In this document: one piece after another, positions 1-9,410 of the stretch | Numbering within the stretch: position 1 is the first letter of the stretch | Layout: each line of letters starts with the position of its first letter | DNA from: Paraglaciecola polaris LMG 21857 | GTDB lineage: Bacteria; Pseudomonadota; Gammaproteobacteria; Enterobacterales; Alteromonadaceae | Direction of reading: 5' to 3' | DNA: 64,000 nt | NCBI RefSeq assembly: GCF_000315055.1 | Contig: NZ_BAER01000017.1 | Location: forward strand, 124,001 to 188,000 | Notes under the pieces: generated by a model | What the model was told of the DNA's origin: nothing | Database searches by the model: none | The model's input: only the letters and a program-made list of their open reading frames with translations | Program-made: the position numbers and the translations under genes

Positions 1-626
1 AATACCAAGCGGGTGCCTTTTTCGACTTCAACGGGCTGGACTTTACTGAACTGAATACGAGTAAGCTTTTCTTGCGCTTGTGCTTTGATTTGTTCTGAGC
101 GCGTTTTTTTGATTACCTTTTGTAAGCTGCTTTCAGTATCGGCATACACCAATAACGCGCTTTGCAGTGCTTCATCATCACTTGCCAGTAAAATGGGCAT
201 AGCCAGCTGTGGCTTATTGAGCGTAGCTAGAATATTCAGCACCAGTTTTGGCTCATGTTGCACCCATGATTGTTTCAGTAAGCGTTCAAGCAATTTATTA
301 TTTTTGCATTCATAAGCGAAGGCGAGTTTTTCATCTCTTGCCATAGTGCTTTCGTCGTCACTGAACAATGTGCTTTCAACTACTTGTTGAGCACGTTTAG
401 CGATCCGATCATTTTTGGCGATTTCGGCCATTTTATACCACAGCACAAAACTATTTAATTTAGCCAGTGCCGCTAAACTCACGTTAACGTCTTCATCGTT
501 AAATGCCAATTCGTGTAGAATCGATTTTTGTTCAGGTACTTCCGCAGAAAGACTGCCTATCGCTGTTATTCTGACCGCGGGTTTGGGATCTTGATGCTTA
601 GGACGAAACAGGTTTTTAAATATCAT
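1..626 (-). CDS. DUF349 family protein, N-terminal part (cut by window edge)
   Basis: Reading the minus strand from an ATG at 624-626 gives an uninterrupted frame of about 208 codons that runs off the window, so the C-terminal part is missing. The protein begins MIFKNLFRPKHQDPKPAVRI and continues as charged, helix-rich HEAT-like sequence with many Ala, Leu and Lys residues. I recognise this as the start of the DUF349 proteins of Alteromonadales; DUF349 itself would lie in the missing part. The ATG overlaps the last 11 bases of yeaC, so the two are probably translationally coupled in one operon. Function is unknown. The family assignment is from memory of the N-terminus. Confidence 0.7.
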   Translation of the reverse strand, partial: MIFKNLFRPKHQDPKPAVRITAIGSLSAEVPEQKSILHELAFNDEDVNVSLAALAKLNSFVLWYKMAEIAKNDRIAKRAQQVVESTLFSDDESTMARDEKLAFAYECKNNKLLERLLKQSWVQHEPKLVLNILATLNKPQLAMPILLASDDEALQSALLVYADTESSLQKVIKKTRSEQIKAQAQEKLTRIQFSKVQPVEVEKGTRLV

Positions 627-897
627 TTTGAGTGAACCGCGCTATGGTGTTTGTTTCATTAAGCTCTTGCTTGAATTGCTGACGACTCTTTTGCACTATC
701 TCGCCATCAGCACCTACTGTCATATGTTGATCAGATTTAAGCACTTTGGCTTGATATAGCATCACGGCTTGCATTGTAGATTCCCTTTGACCGTCCGTTA
801 ATGGTTTTCCATCTAACCATTTACCTGTTTCTACCGTTTGCAATAATCTTTGATAGACCTCTGGGGTCATCGACTTCAGTAACATTTCTGGGTTCAT
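616..897 (-). CDS. yeaC: YeaC family protein (DUF1315)
   Basis: A 93-residue protein whose beginning (LLKSMTPEVYQRLLQTVETG, residues 6-25) and middle (QHMTVGADGEIVQKSRQQ) match E. coli YeaC/DUF1315 closely. The role of the family is unknown. Length is slightly above the roughly 90 residues of E. coli YeaC. Its start shares the A of the upstream gene's stop (TAATG) and its end overlaps the next gene by 11 bases, so it is the middle gene of a three-gene minus-strand operon. Confidence 0.85.
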   Translation of the reverse strand: MNPEMLLKSMTPEVYQRLLQTVETGKWLDGKPLTDGQRESTMQAVMLYQAKVLKSDQHMTVGADGEIVQKSRQQFKQELNETNTIARFTQNDI

Positions 898-1223
898 TAA
901 TTAGACTTCTTGACAAAAACTAAACGCACTCGATTGACTATGTACCAAACAAAACCAATTATCGCGACACCAACGGCAATATTGTACTGAAGCTCTCCAG
1001 GCACTGCCCCTCCCCAATACATAAACCCGAAACCCGCCACAAACATTAACATCGCGATCAGGGACTGAGTTTGAATACTTTGGGATTTCAGGTATTTCTG
1101 TAAATTGCGTTTACGGGCAATATCGTCTTCGCTAGCATTGCCCATTGCGAAACCACAGTGGTTACATTGCTCAGTTTTATCAGAGATTTTTTTATTGCAC
1201 GATGGGCAATCAATTAACGCCAT
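897..1223 (-). CDS. Zinc-ribbon membrane protein
   Basis: A 108-residue protein. Residues 6-23 hold a zinc ribbon with two CxxC pairs (CPSC and CNHC), followed by a charged linker and two hydrophobic helices near residues 53-71 and 80-98, ending in a basic tail. It is probably an inner-membrane protein with a cytoplasmic metal-binding head. It is the first gene of the operon with yeaC and the DUF349 gene, joined by a TAATG overlap. I do not recognise a specific function. Confidence 0.7.
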   Translation of the reverse strand: MALIDCPSCNKKISDKTEQCNHCGFAMGNASEDDIARKRNLQKYLKSQSIQTQSLIAMLMFVAGFGFMYWGGAVPGELQYNIAVGVAIIGFVWYIVNRVRLVFVKKSN

Positions 1224-1275
1224 TATTCACTCCACTACATTTTGGTTAAACAAATTATCGTGATACTAGATCACG

Positions 1276-1300
1276 AAAGCGCGGACGGTGCCGCGCTTAT
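1276..1300 (-). terminator. Hairpin after the AGCS symporter gene
   Basis: An 8-bp perfect stem, AAGCGCGG at 1277-1284 with CCGCGCTT at 1291-1298, lies 17 bases past the symporter stop. The U-tract on the minus strand is only three bases, so this is a modest candidate terminator. A second small inverted repeat (CGTGAT/ATCACG, 1259-1275) follows it. Confidence 0.5.
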
Positions 1301-1315
1301 TTTCTTAGATGATCA

Positions 1316-2989
1316 TTACGATTTATGTTCTTTATTGAAATCTTCCCAATATTTATTGACAGATTCTTTCATTTCTTTGCGAAGCAAAAATATGCCTAGC
1401 AAGTTAGGCAAAGTCATCACAACGATGGCGACCGCCGAAAGTGTCCACACGAGAGTGGTGTCTGATACTGCTGCCCACACAAAAGCAAATACATATACCA
1501 CGCGATAAGGCATCACCGAACGCGGCCCAAGTAAATAGGTCATGGCCCGGTCCCCATAATACGACCACGCAATAGCAGTAGAAAATGCAAACAGCAATAA
1601 GCCAACCGACACTATGTATTTACCCGACTCACCGAAGAACCCCTTGGTAAATGCCAACGCAGTCAAGCTCGCAGAATGAATGAGTGACTTACCTGACACC
1701 ACTATATTCTCTTTTATCAAGCCCCCATCAACCACCTTTAATTTACCGGTAAACAAATCGTCATCGTCACCAAAGGAGAACTTGACGTCTTCAGCCACCG
1801 AGCGGGCATTGAGCAAGGTGTAACCTGTGCTAATCGATTTACCATTTACAATTTGAATTTCACCATTAAAAGGCATGACTTCAGAGGTATCGAGATCATT
1901 GATGTACGCGTATAACTGCTGACGATCGCTGTCGACTGTATCTGTGTAACTACCCGCAACTATCATCATGTCGCTGCGATCAAACACATTTTGATGTTTC
2001 TCTTTCCACACACCTGACGACAGAATAACGAGACCAGTAAGGGTACAAATAATAATAGTATCGATAAATGGCTCGAGTATAGACACCATGCCTTCGGACA
2101 CAGGTTCATCCGTTTTAGCGGCGGCGTGGGCAATCGGAGCAGAACCTTGACCCGCCTCATTGGAGAATAAACCTCGGTTTACGCCGCGGTTGAAGGCATA
2201 GGCTATTGTCGCGCCCAAAAAACCACCTGTGGCTGCTGAACCTGTGAAAACATCACCAATCACAGAGGCAAATGCAGGCCCAATATTTTCTAGGTTTGCA
2301 AAAATAACGGCTAACGCACCAATAAGGTAAATCAACGCCATCAAAGGAACAATTTTCGACGTGACAGCAGCGATACGCGTGATGCCACCTAAAATAACCA
2401 AGCCCAGTAATACTCCCAACACACTGCCGACCATTAACGGATCGAAGCCGAAAGTAGACTCAATACTGGCCGCTATGTTGTTACTCTGGGGCAAGTTTCC
2501 GGTGCCAAATGAACTGATAACAGTAGCGATGGCAAATGCCACGGCCAACCATTTCATGTTTAAACGTCGGTCCATGTAATACATAGGGCCGCCAGCCATA
2601 GTGCCATCGGCTGTTTTTACGCGATATTTATGTGAAAGCGTTACTTCAACAAATTTGGTCGTCATGCCAAAAAAAGCTGTGGCCCACATCCAAAATAACG
2701 CGGCGGGTCCACCTAAAAAGATGGCAAATGCCACACCACCTATGTTCCCTGTACCAACTGTGCCTGATAGCGCAGTTGTTAACGCACGAAAATGGGTGGT
2801 ATCCCCTGGCGAGCCTTTTTTATCAAACTTCCCAGTGACCACTTGCCATGCATGTTTAAAAAAGCGTACCTGTGGAAACTTAAGATAGATGGTAAAAAAT
2901 AAACCTGTTCCTAATAACACGTATGGAAACCACCACGCGCCCCCGAGCATACTATCTAATAACTTCAGTAAATCATGAAAGCCTTCCAC
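1316..2989 (-). CDS. Alanine/glycine:cation symporter (AGCS) family protein
   Basis: A 557-residue polytopic membrane protein that would import alanine or glycine with Na+. Hallmarks include an N-terminal helix with [20 protein letters not shown], the segment [20 protein letters not shown], and [20 protein letters not shown] before the central helices. The protein is longer than usual (about 450-500) because of a hydrophilic stretch of roughly 115 residues between two late helices, rich in Asp and including DDDD. The start is GTG, chosen because a strong AAGGGGAA ribosome site lies five bases upstream. The leader at 2999-3045 is an almost pure A/T stretch. Amino-acid specificity cannot be read from the sequence. 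Confidence 0.9.
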   Translation of the reverse strand: MEGFHDLLKLLDSMLGGAWWFPYVLLGTGLFFTIYLKFPQVRFFKHAWQVVTGKFDKKGSPGDTTHFRALTTALSGTVGTGNIGGVAFAIFLGGPAALFWMWATAFFGMTTKFVEVTLSHKYRVKTADGTMAGGPMYYMDRRLNMKWLAVAFAIATVISSFGTGNLPQSNNIAASIESTFGFDPLMVGSVLGVLLGLVILGGITRIAAVTSKIVPLMALIYLIGALAVIFANLENIGPAFASVIGDVFTGSAATGGFLGATIAYAFNRGVNRGLFSNEAGQGSAPIAHAAAKTDEPVSEGMVSILEPFIDTIIICTLTGLVILSSGVWKEKHQNVFDRSDMMIVAGSYTDTVDSDRQQLYAYINDLDTSEVMPFNGEIQIVNGKSISTGYTLLNARSVAEDVKFSFGDDDDLFTGKLKVVDGGLIKENIVVSGKSLIHSASLTALAFTKGFFGESGKYIVSVGLLLFAFSTAIAWSYYGDRAMTYLLGPRSVMPYRVVYVFAFVWAAVSDTTLVWTLSAVAIVVMTLPNLLGIFLLRKEMKESVNKYWEDFNKEHKS

Positions 2990-3074
2990 ACTGTTCCCCT
3001 TACTTTATTTTATTTATTTTATTTTAATAATTTTATTATTCTAAGTTGGTGCGTTAATGTCCCAAATAAGCTTA

Positions 3075-4202
3075 TTAACGCAGCTCATCAACCACAGCGC
3101 GTATGGCAACAAGTACGTCTTGACCCAATTGCTTACAACGGATAGGTGACCAGCCATAAGCTGTGTCAGGTATTTCTATATTATCTTTAAAAGGCATTTC
3201 TAAGGTATACGCTAAACATGAAAACTCATGGCCCACAGCATTGGTGGCTACGGTCATATTAGCTTTCCCAGGCGCATCTTTTTCATATCCGAAGGTATCT
3301 TGAAATTCCGGAGTGGCAGTTAACAATGCGTTTTTGAACGCCGTCTCTAAGCTCGCGATACGTCCATCATAGTTCGGGTTGCCTTCACTACCGGCCACAA
3401 AATTGTACGGCAGGGCTTCATCTCCATGCATGTCTAAAAACAGGTCAACCCCTGTCTGTTGCATTTGCTGGGTGACCAAAAAAACTTCCGGGCTATTTTC
3501 CATGCTCGGCGTGGCCCATTCACGATTGAGGTTAACTCCGCTTGCATTAGTACGTAAATGCCCCCGGGCAGATCCATCAGGATTCATGTTTGGTACCACA
3601 TAAAACACAGCTTTATCTAATAATAAACGTGCAAGTCCGTCATCTTTGTCCAGTAATCGCTCTAAAAGCCCTTCAACAAGCCATTCAGCCATCGTTTCGC
3701 CAGGATGCTGACGTGCGGTGATCCAAACGGACTTTTTGTCGTCACCCGGCTCGCCAATGGTCAGCATTGTCATATCACGACCGTCCAAGGTATTGCCGAG
3801 GAACCTTTGTTCACATAAGTCGCTGGTCTGCGCCCACGCCAGTAAATCTAAATGGCGCTCATAAGAATACGGCGCAAAATAAGCAAAATAAATGTGTCCT
3901 TGCTCTGGCGTGTGCTCAATAACAAGGTTGTCGCCATCAAATTGGGTCTCAACTCTGAACCATTCTTCTCTGTCGTATGAGGCTACCGCTTGGTAATTTT
4001 TCCAACCATCTGGGTAAGCTGATTTTTCAAGATCAGTGATGGTAAGACGATGTGATATCCACGGACGGGTATCTAATTTAAAGTGAAACCACTGATAAAA
4101 GTCTGATTGATTATCTTTATTGATAGCTAACTGAATGTCGCTTTCACTGTTTGCATGAATAACGCGAATATTTCCACTATCAAAATTGCTACTAATTCTC
4201 AC
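3075..4202 (-). CDS. M14-type cytosolic zinc carboxypeptidase
   Basis: A 375-residue protein. Residues 1-130 form the beta-sandwich domain typical of cytosolic (Nna1/AGBL-like) carboxypeptidases, and the rest is the M14 peptidase. Zinc ligands His166 and Glu169 lie in ARQHPGETMAEW, the third is His259 in LDMHGDE, substrate-binding residues are in NPDGSARG and NLNREW, and the catalytic Glu is Glu335 in YTLEMPF. No signal peptide is visible, so it should act in the cytoplasm, removing C-terminal residues. The start is GTG, with no in-frame ATG nearby upstream. Natural substrate unknown. Confidence 0.88.
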   Translation of the reverse strand: MRISSNFDSGNIRVIHANSESDIQLAINKDNQSDFYQWFHFKLDTRPWISHRLTITDLEKSAYPDGWKNYQAVASYDREEWFRVETQFDGDNLVIEHTPEQGHIYFAYFAPYSYERHLDLLAWAQTSDLCEQRFLGNTLDGRDMTMLTIGEPGDDKKSVWITARQHPGETMAEWLVEGLLERLLDKDDGLARLLLDKAVFYVVPNMNPDGSARGHLRTNASGVNLNREWATPSMENSPEVFLVTQQMQQTGVDLFLDMHGDEALPYNFVAGSEGNPNYDGRIASLETAFKNALLTATPEFQDTFGYEKDAPGKANMTVATNAVGHEFSCLAYTLEMPFKDNIEIPDTAYGWSPIRCKQLGQDVLVAIRAVVDELR

Positions 4203-4392
4203 ATTTACTGTCCATCAAATTTAACCGCCGACAATTTAGCATATTGTCGGAGTAAAAAGCCAAAGATGCACAGCTTTTTGTAATGGAAATTTGCAACATT
4301 CTGCAACGCATAAATTAGCGTTTGAACCTTATTGAATTTTGCATCTCGCCTTACCTACTGCCGCCCTTAATACTTTGCAGCGACCAGAAACG

Positions 4393-4429
4393 AAAAAGGC
4401 GCGCTACTAAAACAAGAAAGTAACACGCC
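4393..4429 (-). terminator. Rho-independent terminator of the long-form gap gene
   Basis: Read on the minus strand, an 11-bp stem (4419-4429 with 4398-4408) pairs completely if two G-U wobbles are allowed, and is followed by five U residues (4393-4397). On the plus strand the same positions are C-A mismatches, so this works in the minus direction only, which fits the gap gene ending at 4455. Confidence 0.7.
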
Positions 4430-4454
4430 CACTCAGAAACTCGGTTCTATTAAA

Positions 4455-5906
4455 TTATTTCACTGCTGGTAAGCTAGGATAATGCAAACCAGCCATATCT
4501 TGCACAACGCGCAGAACCTGACAACTGTATCCAAATTCATTGTCATACCACACATACAAAGTCGCTCGGTCACCCGCCACAATCGTCGCTTGAGAATCAA
4601 CGACCGAAGCCGCTCTTGAGCCCACCAAATCGGTTGACACGATTTCTTTTGAACTGGTGTAATCCACTTGATGTTGCAATGTAGAAAATAGCGATATATC
4701 CCGTAAGAAGGCGTTAATTTGTGCTTTATCGGTTGTTTGCGCTAAATGCAGATTCAATATCGCTAAGGACACGTTTGGTGTCGGTACGCGTATAGAGCTT
4801 CCGGTTAATTTTCCTTCGAGTTGTGGATACGCCTTGGCCACAGCACTGGCAGCACCCGTTTCTGTGATCACCATGTTTAAGGCGGCACTGCGTCCTCGGC
4901 GATCAGCCTTGTGGAAGTTATCAATGAGATTCTGATCATTGGTAAACGAGTGAACGGTTTCAACATGACCACCATTGATACCATATTGCTCATCTAACGC
5001 TTTCAGTACTGGCGTGATTGCATTAGTGGTACAACTCGCCGCTGATAAGATAGTGTCCTGGGGTTTGATGTCATTTTGATTGACGCCATAAACAATATTT
5101 TTAATCGCCCCTTTGCCCGGTGCCGTTAACAGTACTTTTTTCACGCCCTTAGCGTTTAAATGCTGTCCTAGACCGGCTTCATCACGCCACATGCCAGTGT
5201 TGTCCACCACGATAGCGTTTTCGATACCATATTGGCTGTAATCCACTTCATTCGGTGAATTCGCATAAATAACCTGTATGTATGAGCCGTTGGCTTTAAT
5301 TGCGTTACGTTCAGTGTCTACTGTAATACTGCCGTTAAATGGTCCATGTACTGAGTCACGACGTAACAAACTGGCGCGTTTTTCTAAGTCACCTTCTTTA
5401 CCACCACGCACGACAATGGCGCGCAAGCGTAATTTATTGGTTTTCCCCTGACGTTCAATCAGCAAGCGCGCTAACAAACGGCCGATACGGCCAAAGCCAT
5501 AAAGTACAACGTCTTGGGCGGGGTGATTATCATCAACATCTAATATGTCGGCCAATTCTTCGCGTAGATATTCTTCGATCCCCTTGCCCTTGTGCTCATC
5601 TTTAAAATGAAACGCGTAGGCTAGCTTACCTAAATCAATCTGAGCCGGTGCTAACGGCAATTTGCTTAGCTCTTCAAGTATTGGCCAACTCTCACGTAAG
5701 CGCAGCTTCGTGCCTTCTTTTAAACGAACCGTACGATGGGCTTTAATAATATCGATAGTAGAGGCGCCTAACATAGGGCGACCGTATATCGATATTTCAA
5801 CTGCTTTATTGCGATACAAATTTCCCAATAGCGGCAACATACGTTCAGCGTATTCTTGACGTTCTTGCCAACTGCTCATTAATGCTTGTTCAGATTGTTG
5901 ATTCAT
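4455..5906 (-). CDS. Glyceraldehyde-3-phosphate dehydrogenase, long form
   Basis: A 483-residue GAPDH with an N-terminal extension of about 130 residues before the Rossmann segment VVLYGFGRIGRLLARLL (133-149). The catalytic cysteine is Cys292 in SAASCTTNAI. It interconverts glyceraldehyde-3-phosphate and 1,3-bisphosphoglycerate. Long GAPDHs of this kind occur in Vibrio, Shewanella and Pseudomonas next to the classical enzyme and are commonly tied to gluconeogenesis. The gene stands alone, with its own terminator, about 8 kb from the classical gapA. The direction of flux is inferred from family knowledge. Confidence 0.9.
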   Translation of the reverse strand: MNQQSEQALMSSWQERQEYAERMLPLLGNLYRNKAVEISIYGRPMLGASTIDIIKAHRTVRLKEGTKLRLRESWPILEELSKLPLAPAQIDLGKLAYAFHFKDEHKGKGIEEYLREELADILDVDDNHPAQDVVLYGFGRIGRLLARLLIERQGKTNKLRLRAIVVRGGKEGDLEKRASLLRRDSVHGPFNGSITVDTERNAIKANGSYIQVIYANSPNEVDYSQYGIENAIVVDNTGMWRDEAGLGQHLNAKGVKKVLLTAPGKGAIKNIVYGVNQNDIKPQDTILSAASCTTNAITPVLKALDEQYGINGGHVETVHSFTNDQNLIDNFHKADRRGRSAALNMVITETGAASAVAKAYPQLEGKLTGSSIRVPTPNVSLAILNLHLAQTTDKAQINAFLRDISLFSTLQHQVDYTSSKEIVSTDLVGSRAASVVDSQATIVAGDRATLYVWYDNEFGYSCQVLRVVQDMAGLHYPSLPAVK

Positions 5907-6093
5907 GATCTTTAAAAACTCTCAAAAAATGTGGGTTGGCTCATAAAAAGAGACGAGATCGCTTGGTTAAAGCAAAATTCGCCGTTATTCTAATCAAAGG
6001 AACTAATTGCGCCAAATTGTTGAAAATTTACTAAATTCAACAATTAGTCGTCTAAAATGGCGATATATTGGTAATTTAACTACAAGGGAATTT

Positions 6094-6879
6094 ATGCGTA
6101 TAGCTGGCATTGTACTGTCGATTTTTGCCATAACTGGATGTGACGTGTTGTTTCCCATGACCGCTGCAAAAATTTGTGAAGAGCATGCCGAGTTTTGTGC
6201 TGACTTAAACCCTGACGGATGGTGTTTAGCCGAGAAGAGCCGTATCATCAAGCATAGGTACACCTACCAACAATCCCCCAGTGAACTACTGGATTATTAC
6301 CTACTAGAAGATTTCGAAAAGTACAAAGTGTGCATTAATAATGCCGCGCAAATCGAGCATATTGTACAGGTTGAAAAACAAACAAAACGCAGACAGGCTG
6401 CGGTTAACGCCGAGCGTGAGCTAAACCGCTTAGTGCGCAAAACACGTCACTCCAAAGAGCCTCATTTATTACTCTACCATTGGTCACGTTTTGGCAGAAA
6501 AGATGCGTTGGAACACTTTTTAGTCCTGGAAAAACAAGGCAAACTCAACACTCCGAGCTTGCAATTAGGTTTAGCATCGTATTATGTTAAGTTTGATTTG
6601 GAAAAAGCAAAACGAGCGCTCTATCAGGCGCTATCCCTCTATACCAAGGACGATGATATCGACACAGAAATTTTCATCAGCCTCAGTACCATCAACTTAA
6701 AGCAAGAAAATTCCCCTGACGCCTATGTATGGGCTTATGTCGCCAGGGAGTTTAAGGTTGCTAATATCAGTCTCGGGGATATCAAACTCGCCCTACCCAC
6801 TTCAACCGATATAGAGCAATTGGAGAACAAAGCACAACGTTTAATTGACGATATAGAAGACCGCGTTTTTACCCTATAA
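6094..6879 (+). CDS. DUF2989 family lipoprotein
   Basis: A 261-residue protein. I chose the ATG at 6094 over the longer frame from 6007 because it has an AAGGGA ribosome site and directly yields a lipoprotein signal: a hydrophobic stretch followed by the lipobox ITGC (Cys at about residue 17). The mature protein is Cys-containing near its start and then helical and charged, with TPR-like stretches (LQLGLASYYVKFDLEKAKRA). It matches the DUF2989 lipoproteins of Alteromonadales as I remember them. Function is unknown. Confidence 0.75.
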   Translation: MRIAGIVLSIFAITGCDVLFPMTAAKICEEHAEFCADLNPDGWCLAEKSRIIKHRYTYQQSPSELLDYYLLEDFEKYKVCINNAAQIEHIVQVEKQTKRRQAAVNAERELNRLVRKTRHSKEPHLLLYHWSRFGRKDALEHFLVLEKQGKLNTPSLQLGLASYYVKFDLEKAKRALYQALSLYTKDDDIDTEIFISLSTINLKQENSPDAYVWAYVAREFKVANISLGDIKLALPTSTDIEQLENKAQRLIDDIEDRVFTL

Positions 6880-7331
6880 GAAAAAAAGGTCAAAATCAGG
6901 TCAAAAAACACGCACTAACTGAAAGTAACTTTCAGAAAATAATTGAAATATTTTCATTTATTTCTTATTGCAGGCACATTATTTTCTCATTACCCAGTTA
7001 AATCGTTACGATTTGCAGTTTTCTATGATTTGTCAGCACAGCAAATGGCTATAATAACAGTTGCTTCCGGTTATACAGCGCGGTTAAAAAAATGCCTAAC
7101 CACACCCCCACTTCATCACCTCATGACAAATCGGCCGTGACGTTTATAGGCAAGTACCGTTAGATCCTAGGTGCGCGTTTGTGAAAATACCTTAAATGGA
7201 GCTAACCTGACCAAGCAAAGGGCATACAAAAGCGGGGATTGATCAATGCAGTGTCTGTAATTGAATCGACGCTGTTTGCTATGTACCCCGCGCCGACATC
7301 TTACCCAAAATACCGTATATGATATGGAAAT
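6880..7331. other. Gene-free stretch between two convergent genes
   Basis: About 450 bases between the DUF2989 gene and the end of glgX. A short open frame at 6943-7140 has no ribosome site and no recognisable sequence. A direct repeat AGGTCAAAA (6887-6895 and 6898-6906) follows the DUF2989 stop. I see no clear terminator for either gene. Confidence 0.5.
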
Positions 7332-9407
7332 TTAAATAGCGTTAAACAAGCAAATACTGTTTCTGGCTTGTTTATAGCTATTTTGCACCACCACATCGGG
7401 TTGCTCACTCAGCTCGCTATAGCGGGTATCAAGAACTAACTTCCAACGCTGATCTTTGATATAGGTCGGGCAGTTAAACTGTACGTCATGATCGCTAGCA
7501 TTGAACACCATTAACCAATGCTCAGTTGTCTCACCGGTCGAGAACTCTTCACCGCGCAATTCAAAGGCGAAACACTGGTTATTCGGATCGTTCCAATCAT
7601 CCTCTAACTTACGTGCACCATCAGGACGATACCAATAGATCTTGGCCACATTATGCGCCATATCGAATTTATCATCTTGCAATTGCAAATGGTGCAGCAA
7701 AACACTTTGTTTACGAATGCTAATCACATATTGACAGAAATCTAAAAACTGCTGCTGAGGTTTATCCAATTCCCAGTCAAGCCAACTAATGGGATTGTCT
7801 TGGCAGTACGCATTGTTGTTCCCTTGCTGAGTGCGACTTAACTCATCGCCACCTAAAACGTGGGGTATGCCTTGCGATAATAACAAGGTGGTAAACAAGT
7901 TGCGTTTTTGTTGTTCACGAATTTCAGTGATTGAAGCATCGTCGGTAGGCCCTTCAACACCGTAATTAGCCGACAAATTATGCCCATGCCCATCACGGTT
8001 TTGTTCACCGTTAGCCTCATTATGGCGTTCTTGATAGCTAACCAAATCATGTAAGGTAAAGCCATCATGATAACTGATGTTATTCACTGAGGTTAGAATC
8101 GAACGACTTTCTTTAGGGAACACATCCCGGGATCCCAACAAACGCGTAGCAAAATCACTGGTAGTGCCTTTATCGCCACGCCAAAATGCGCGAACGGTAT
8201 CGCGATACTTGTCATTACATTCCAGCCAATTGGATGGAAATTGCCCTAATCGATAACCGCCATGGCCAATATCCCAAGGTTCAGCAATAAGCTTGCACCC
8301 GATGAGCACCGGATCTTGACGTATGGTTCTAAAAAAGCCCGACAAGGCCGAAAATTCATAGGGATCACGACCAAGACTCGCGGCTAAATCGAAGCGGAAT
8401 CCATCCACACCCATTTCTTGAACCCAATAGCGCAAGGCGTCCATTACCATCTTAAGTACATAGGGAAATGCGGTGTTAACACTGTTACCGCAACCAGAAT
8501 TATTAACAAATTTCTGATAATCAATGGCGCCGTATTCATTACGTTCAAAGAGGTAAAAGGATGAATTATCTAAGCCTTTAAACGACAAAATTGGCCCCTC
8601 TAAGCCCCCTTCTGCAGTATGGTTAAACACCACATCCAATATGACTTCGATACCTGCTTTGTGGAAGCCATCAACCATGGTTTTAAATTCACCGATGGCG
8701 TCGTTAATCGCATATCTTGGCTCAGGACTAAAATAGTTGATAGGGTTGTATCCCCAATAATTGGTCAACCCCTTATTAGTAATATATGGCTCTGGCATGA
8801 ATGCGGCCACTGGCATCAACTGCACAGCACTAATGCCCAGTTTTTGTAAATGCTCAATGACGACAGGCTGACACATACCCAAAAAGGTACCCTGTAATTC
8901 AGCAGGTACTTGCGGGTGTTGGGCAGTCATACCCTTAACATGAGCTTCATACAAGACAGTGTGATCAAGAGGCGTGTTAGGTTTAGCGGGGCGTTCGTTG
9001 CTTACCGTATTCGCCACTACCACACTTTTGGCTATCATCTTTTGACTATCGTCGGCGTATAACTTAGCGTCCCAATGCATGGGTCGGCTCAGCGCTTTCG
9101 CATATGGGTCAATCAACAGTTTTTCTGGCATGAAGCGATAACCCATTAAGCCTTGGCTTTCACCAGATGTGCGATAGCCATACAACTGACCGGCTTGGAT
9201 CCCGTCTACGTAGCAGTGCCACACTTTGCCTGTTTTAGCTGGCATGTTGATCACCGCTATCTGTGTTTCGTCGATAGCGCTAAATAAGCATAACTGCACC
9301 AAATCAGCATTCGGGCAATGAACTGCAAAATTACACCCGCTCTCATCGAGTACCGCCCCTAAATACGTGGCGCTTCCTGATTGGACCCGATACGTTACCG
9401 CTGTCAT
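7332..9407 (-). CDS. glgX: Glycogen debranching enzyme GlgX
   Basis: A 691-residue GH13 isoamylase-type enzyme that hydrolyses alpha-1,6 branches of phosphorylase-limit glycogen. An N-terminal CBM48-like domain (about 1-150) precedes the catalytic barrel with DVVFNHTAEG (258-267), nucleophile Asp340 in DGFRFDLAAS, acid Glu376 in LIAEPWD, and the later NNISYHDGF. Length fits GlgX (about 660-720). It is the last gene of malQ-glgB-glgX: its ATG comes three bases after the glgB stop (TAA-ACG-ATG). The glgC and glgA synthesis genes are not in the window. Confidence 0.95.
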   Translation of the reverse strand: MTAVTYRVQSGSATYLGAVLDESGCNFAVHCPNADLVQLCLFSAIDETQIAVINMPAKTGKVWHCYVDGIQAGQLYGYRTSGESQGLMGYRFMPEKLLIDPYAKALSRPMHWDAKLYADDSQKMIAKSVVVANTVSNERPAKPNTPLDHTVLYEAHVKGMTAQHPQVPAELQGTFLGMCQPVVIEHLQKLGISAVQLMPVAAFMPEPYITNKGLTNYWGYNPINYFSPEPRYAINDAIGEFKTMVDGFHKAGIEVILDVVFNHTAEGGLEGPILSFKGLDNSSFYLFERNEYGAIDYQKFVNNSGCGNSVNTAFPYVLKMVMDALRYWVQEMGVDGFRFDLAASLGRDPYEFSALSGFFRTIRQDPVLIGCKLIAEPWDIGHGGYRLGQFPSNWLECNDKYRDTVRAFWRGDKGTTSDFATRLLGSRDVFPKESRSILTSVNNISYHDGFTLHDLVSYQERHNEANGEQNRDGHGHNLSANYGVEGPTDDASITEIREQQKRNLFTTLLLSQGIPHVLGGDELSRTQQGNNNAYCQDNPISWLDWELDKPQQQFLDFCQYVISIRKQSVLLHHLQLQDDKFDMAHNVAKIYWYRPDGARKLEDDWNDPNNQCFAFELRGEEFSTGETTEHWLMVFNASDHDVQFNCPTYIKDQRWKLVLDTRYSELSEQPDVVVQNSYKQARNSICLFNAI

Positions 9408-9410
9408 CGT

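Noticed and set aside
1242-1508. Plus-strand open frame opposite the end of the AGCS gene
   Set aside because: It overlaps a well-supported minus-strand gene and has no family features or ribosome site.
6943-7140. Small plus-strand frame with a hydrophobic start
   Set aside because: No ribosome site, no recognisable signal peptide cleavage and low-complexity surroundings; treated as chance.
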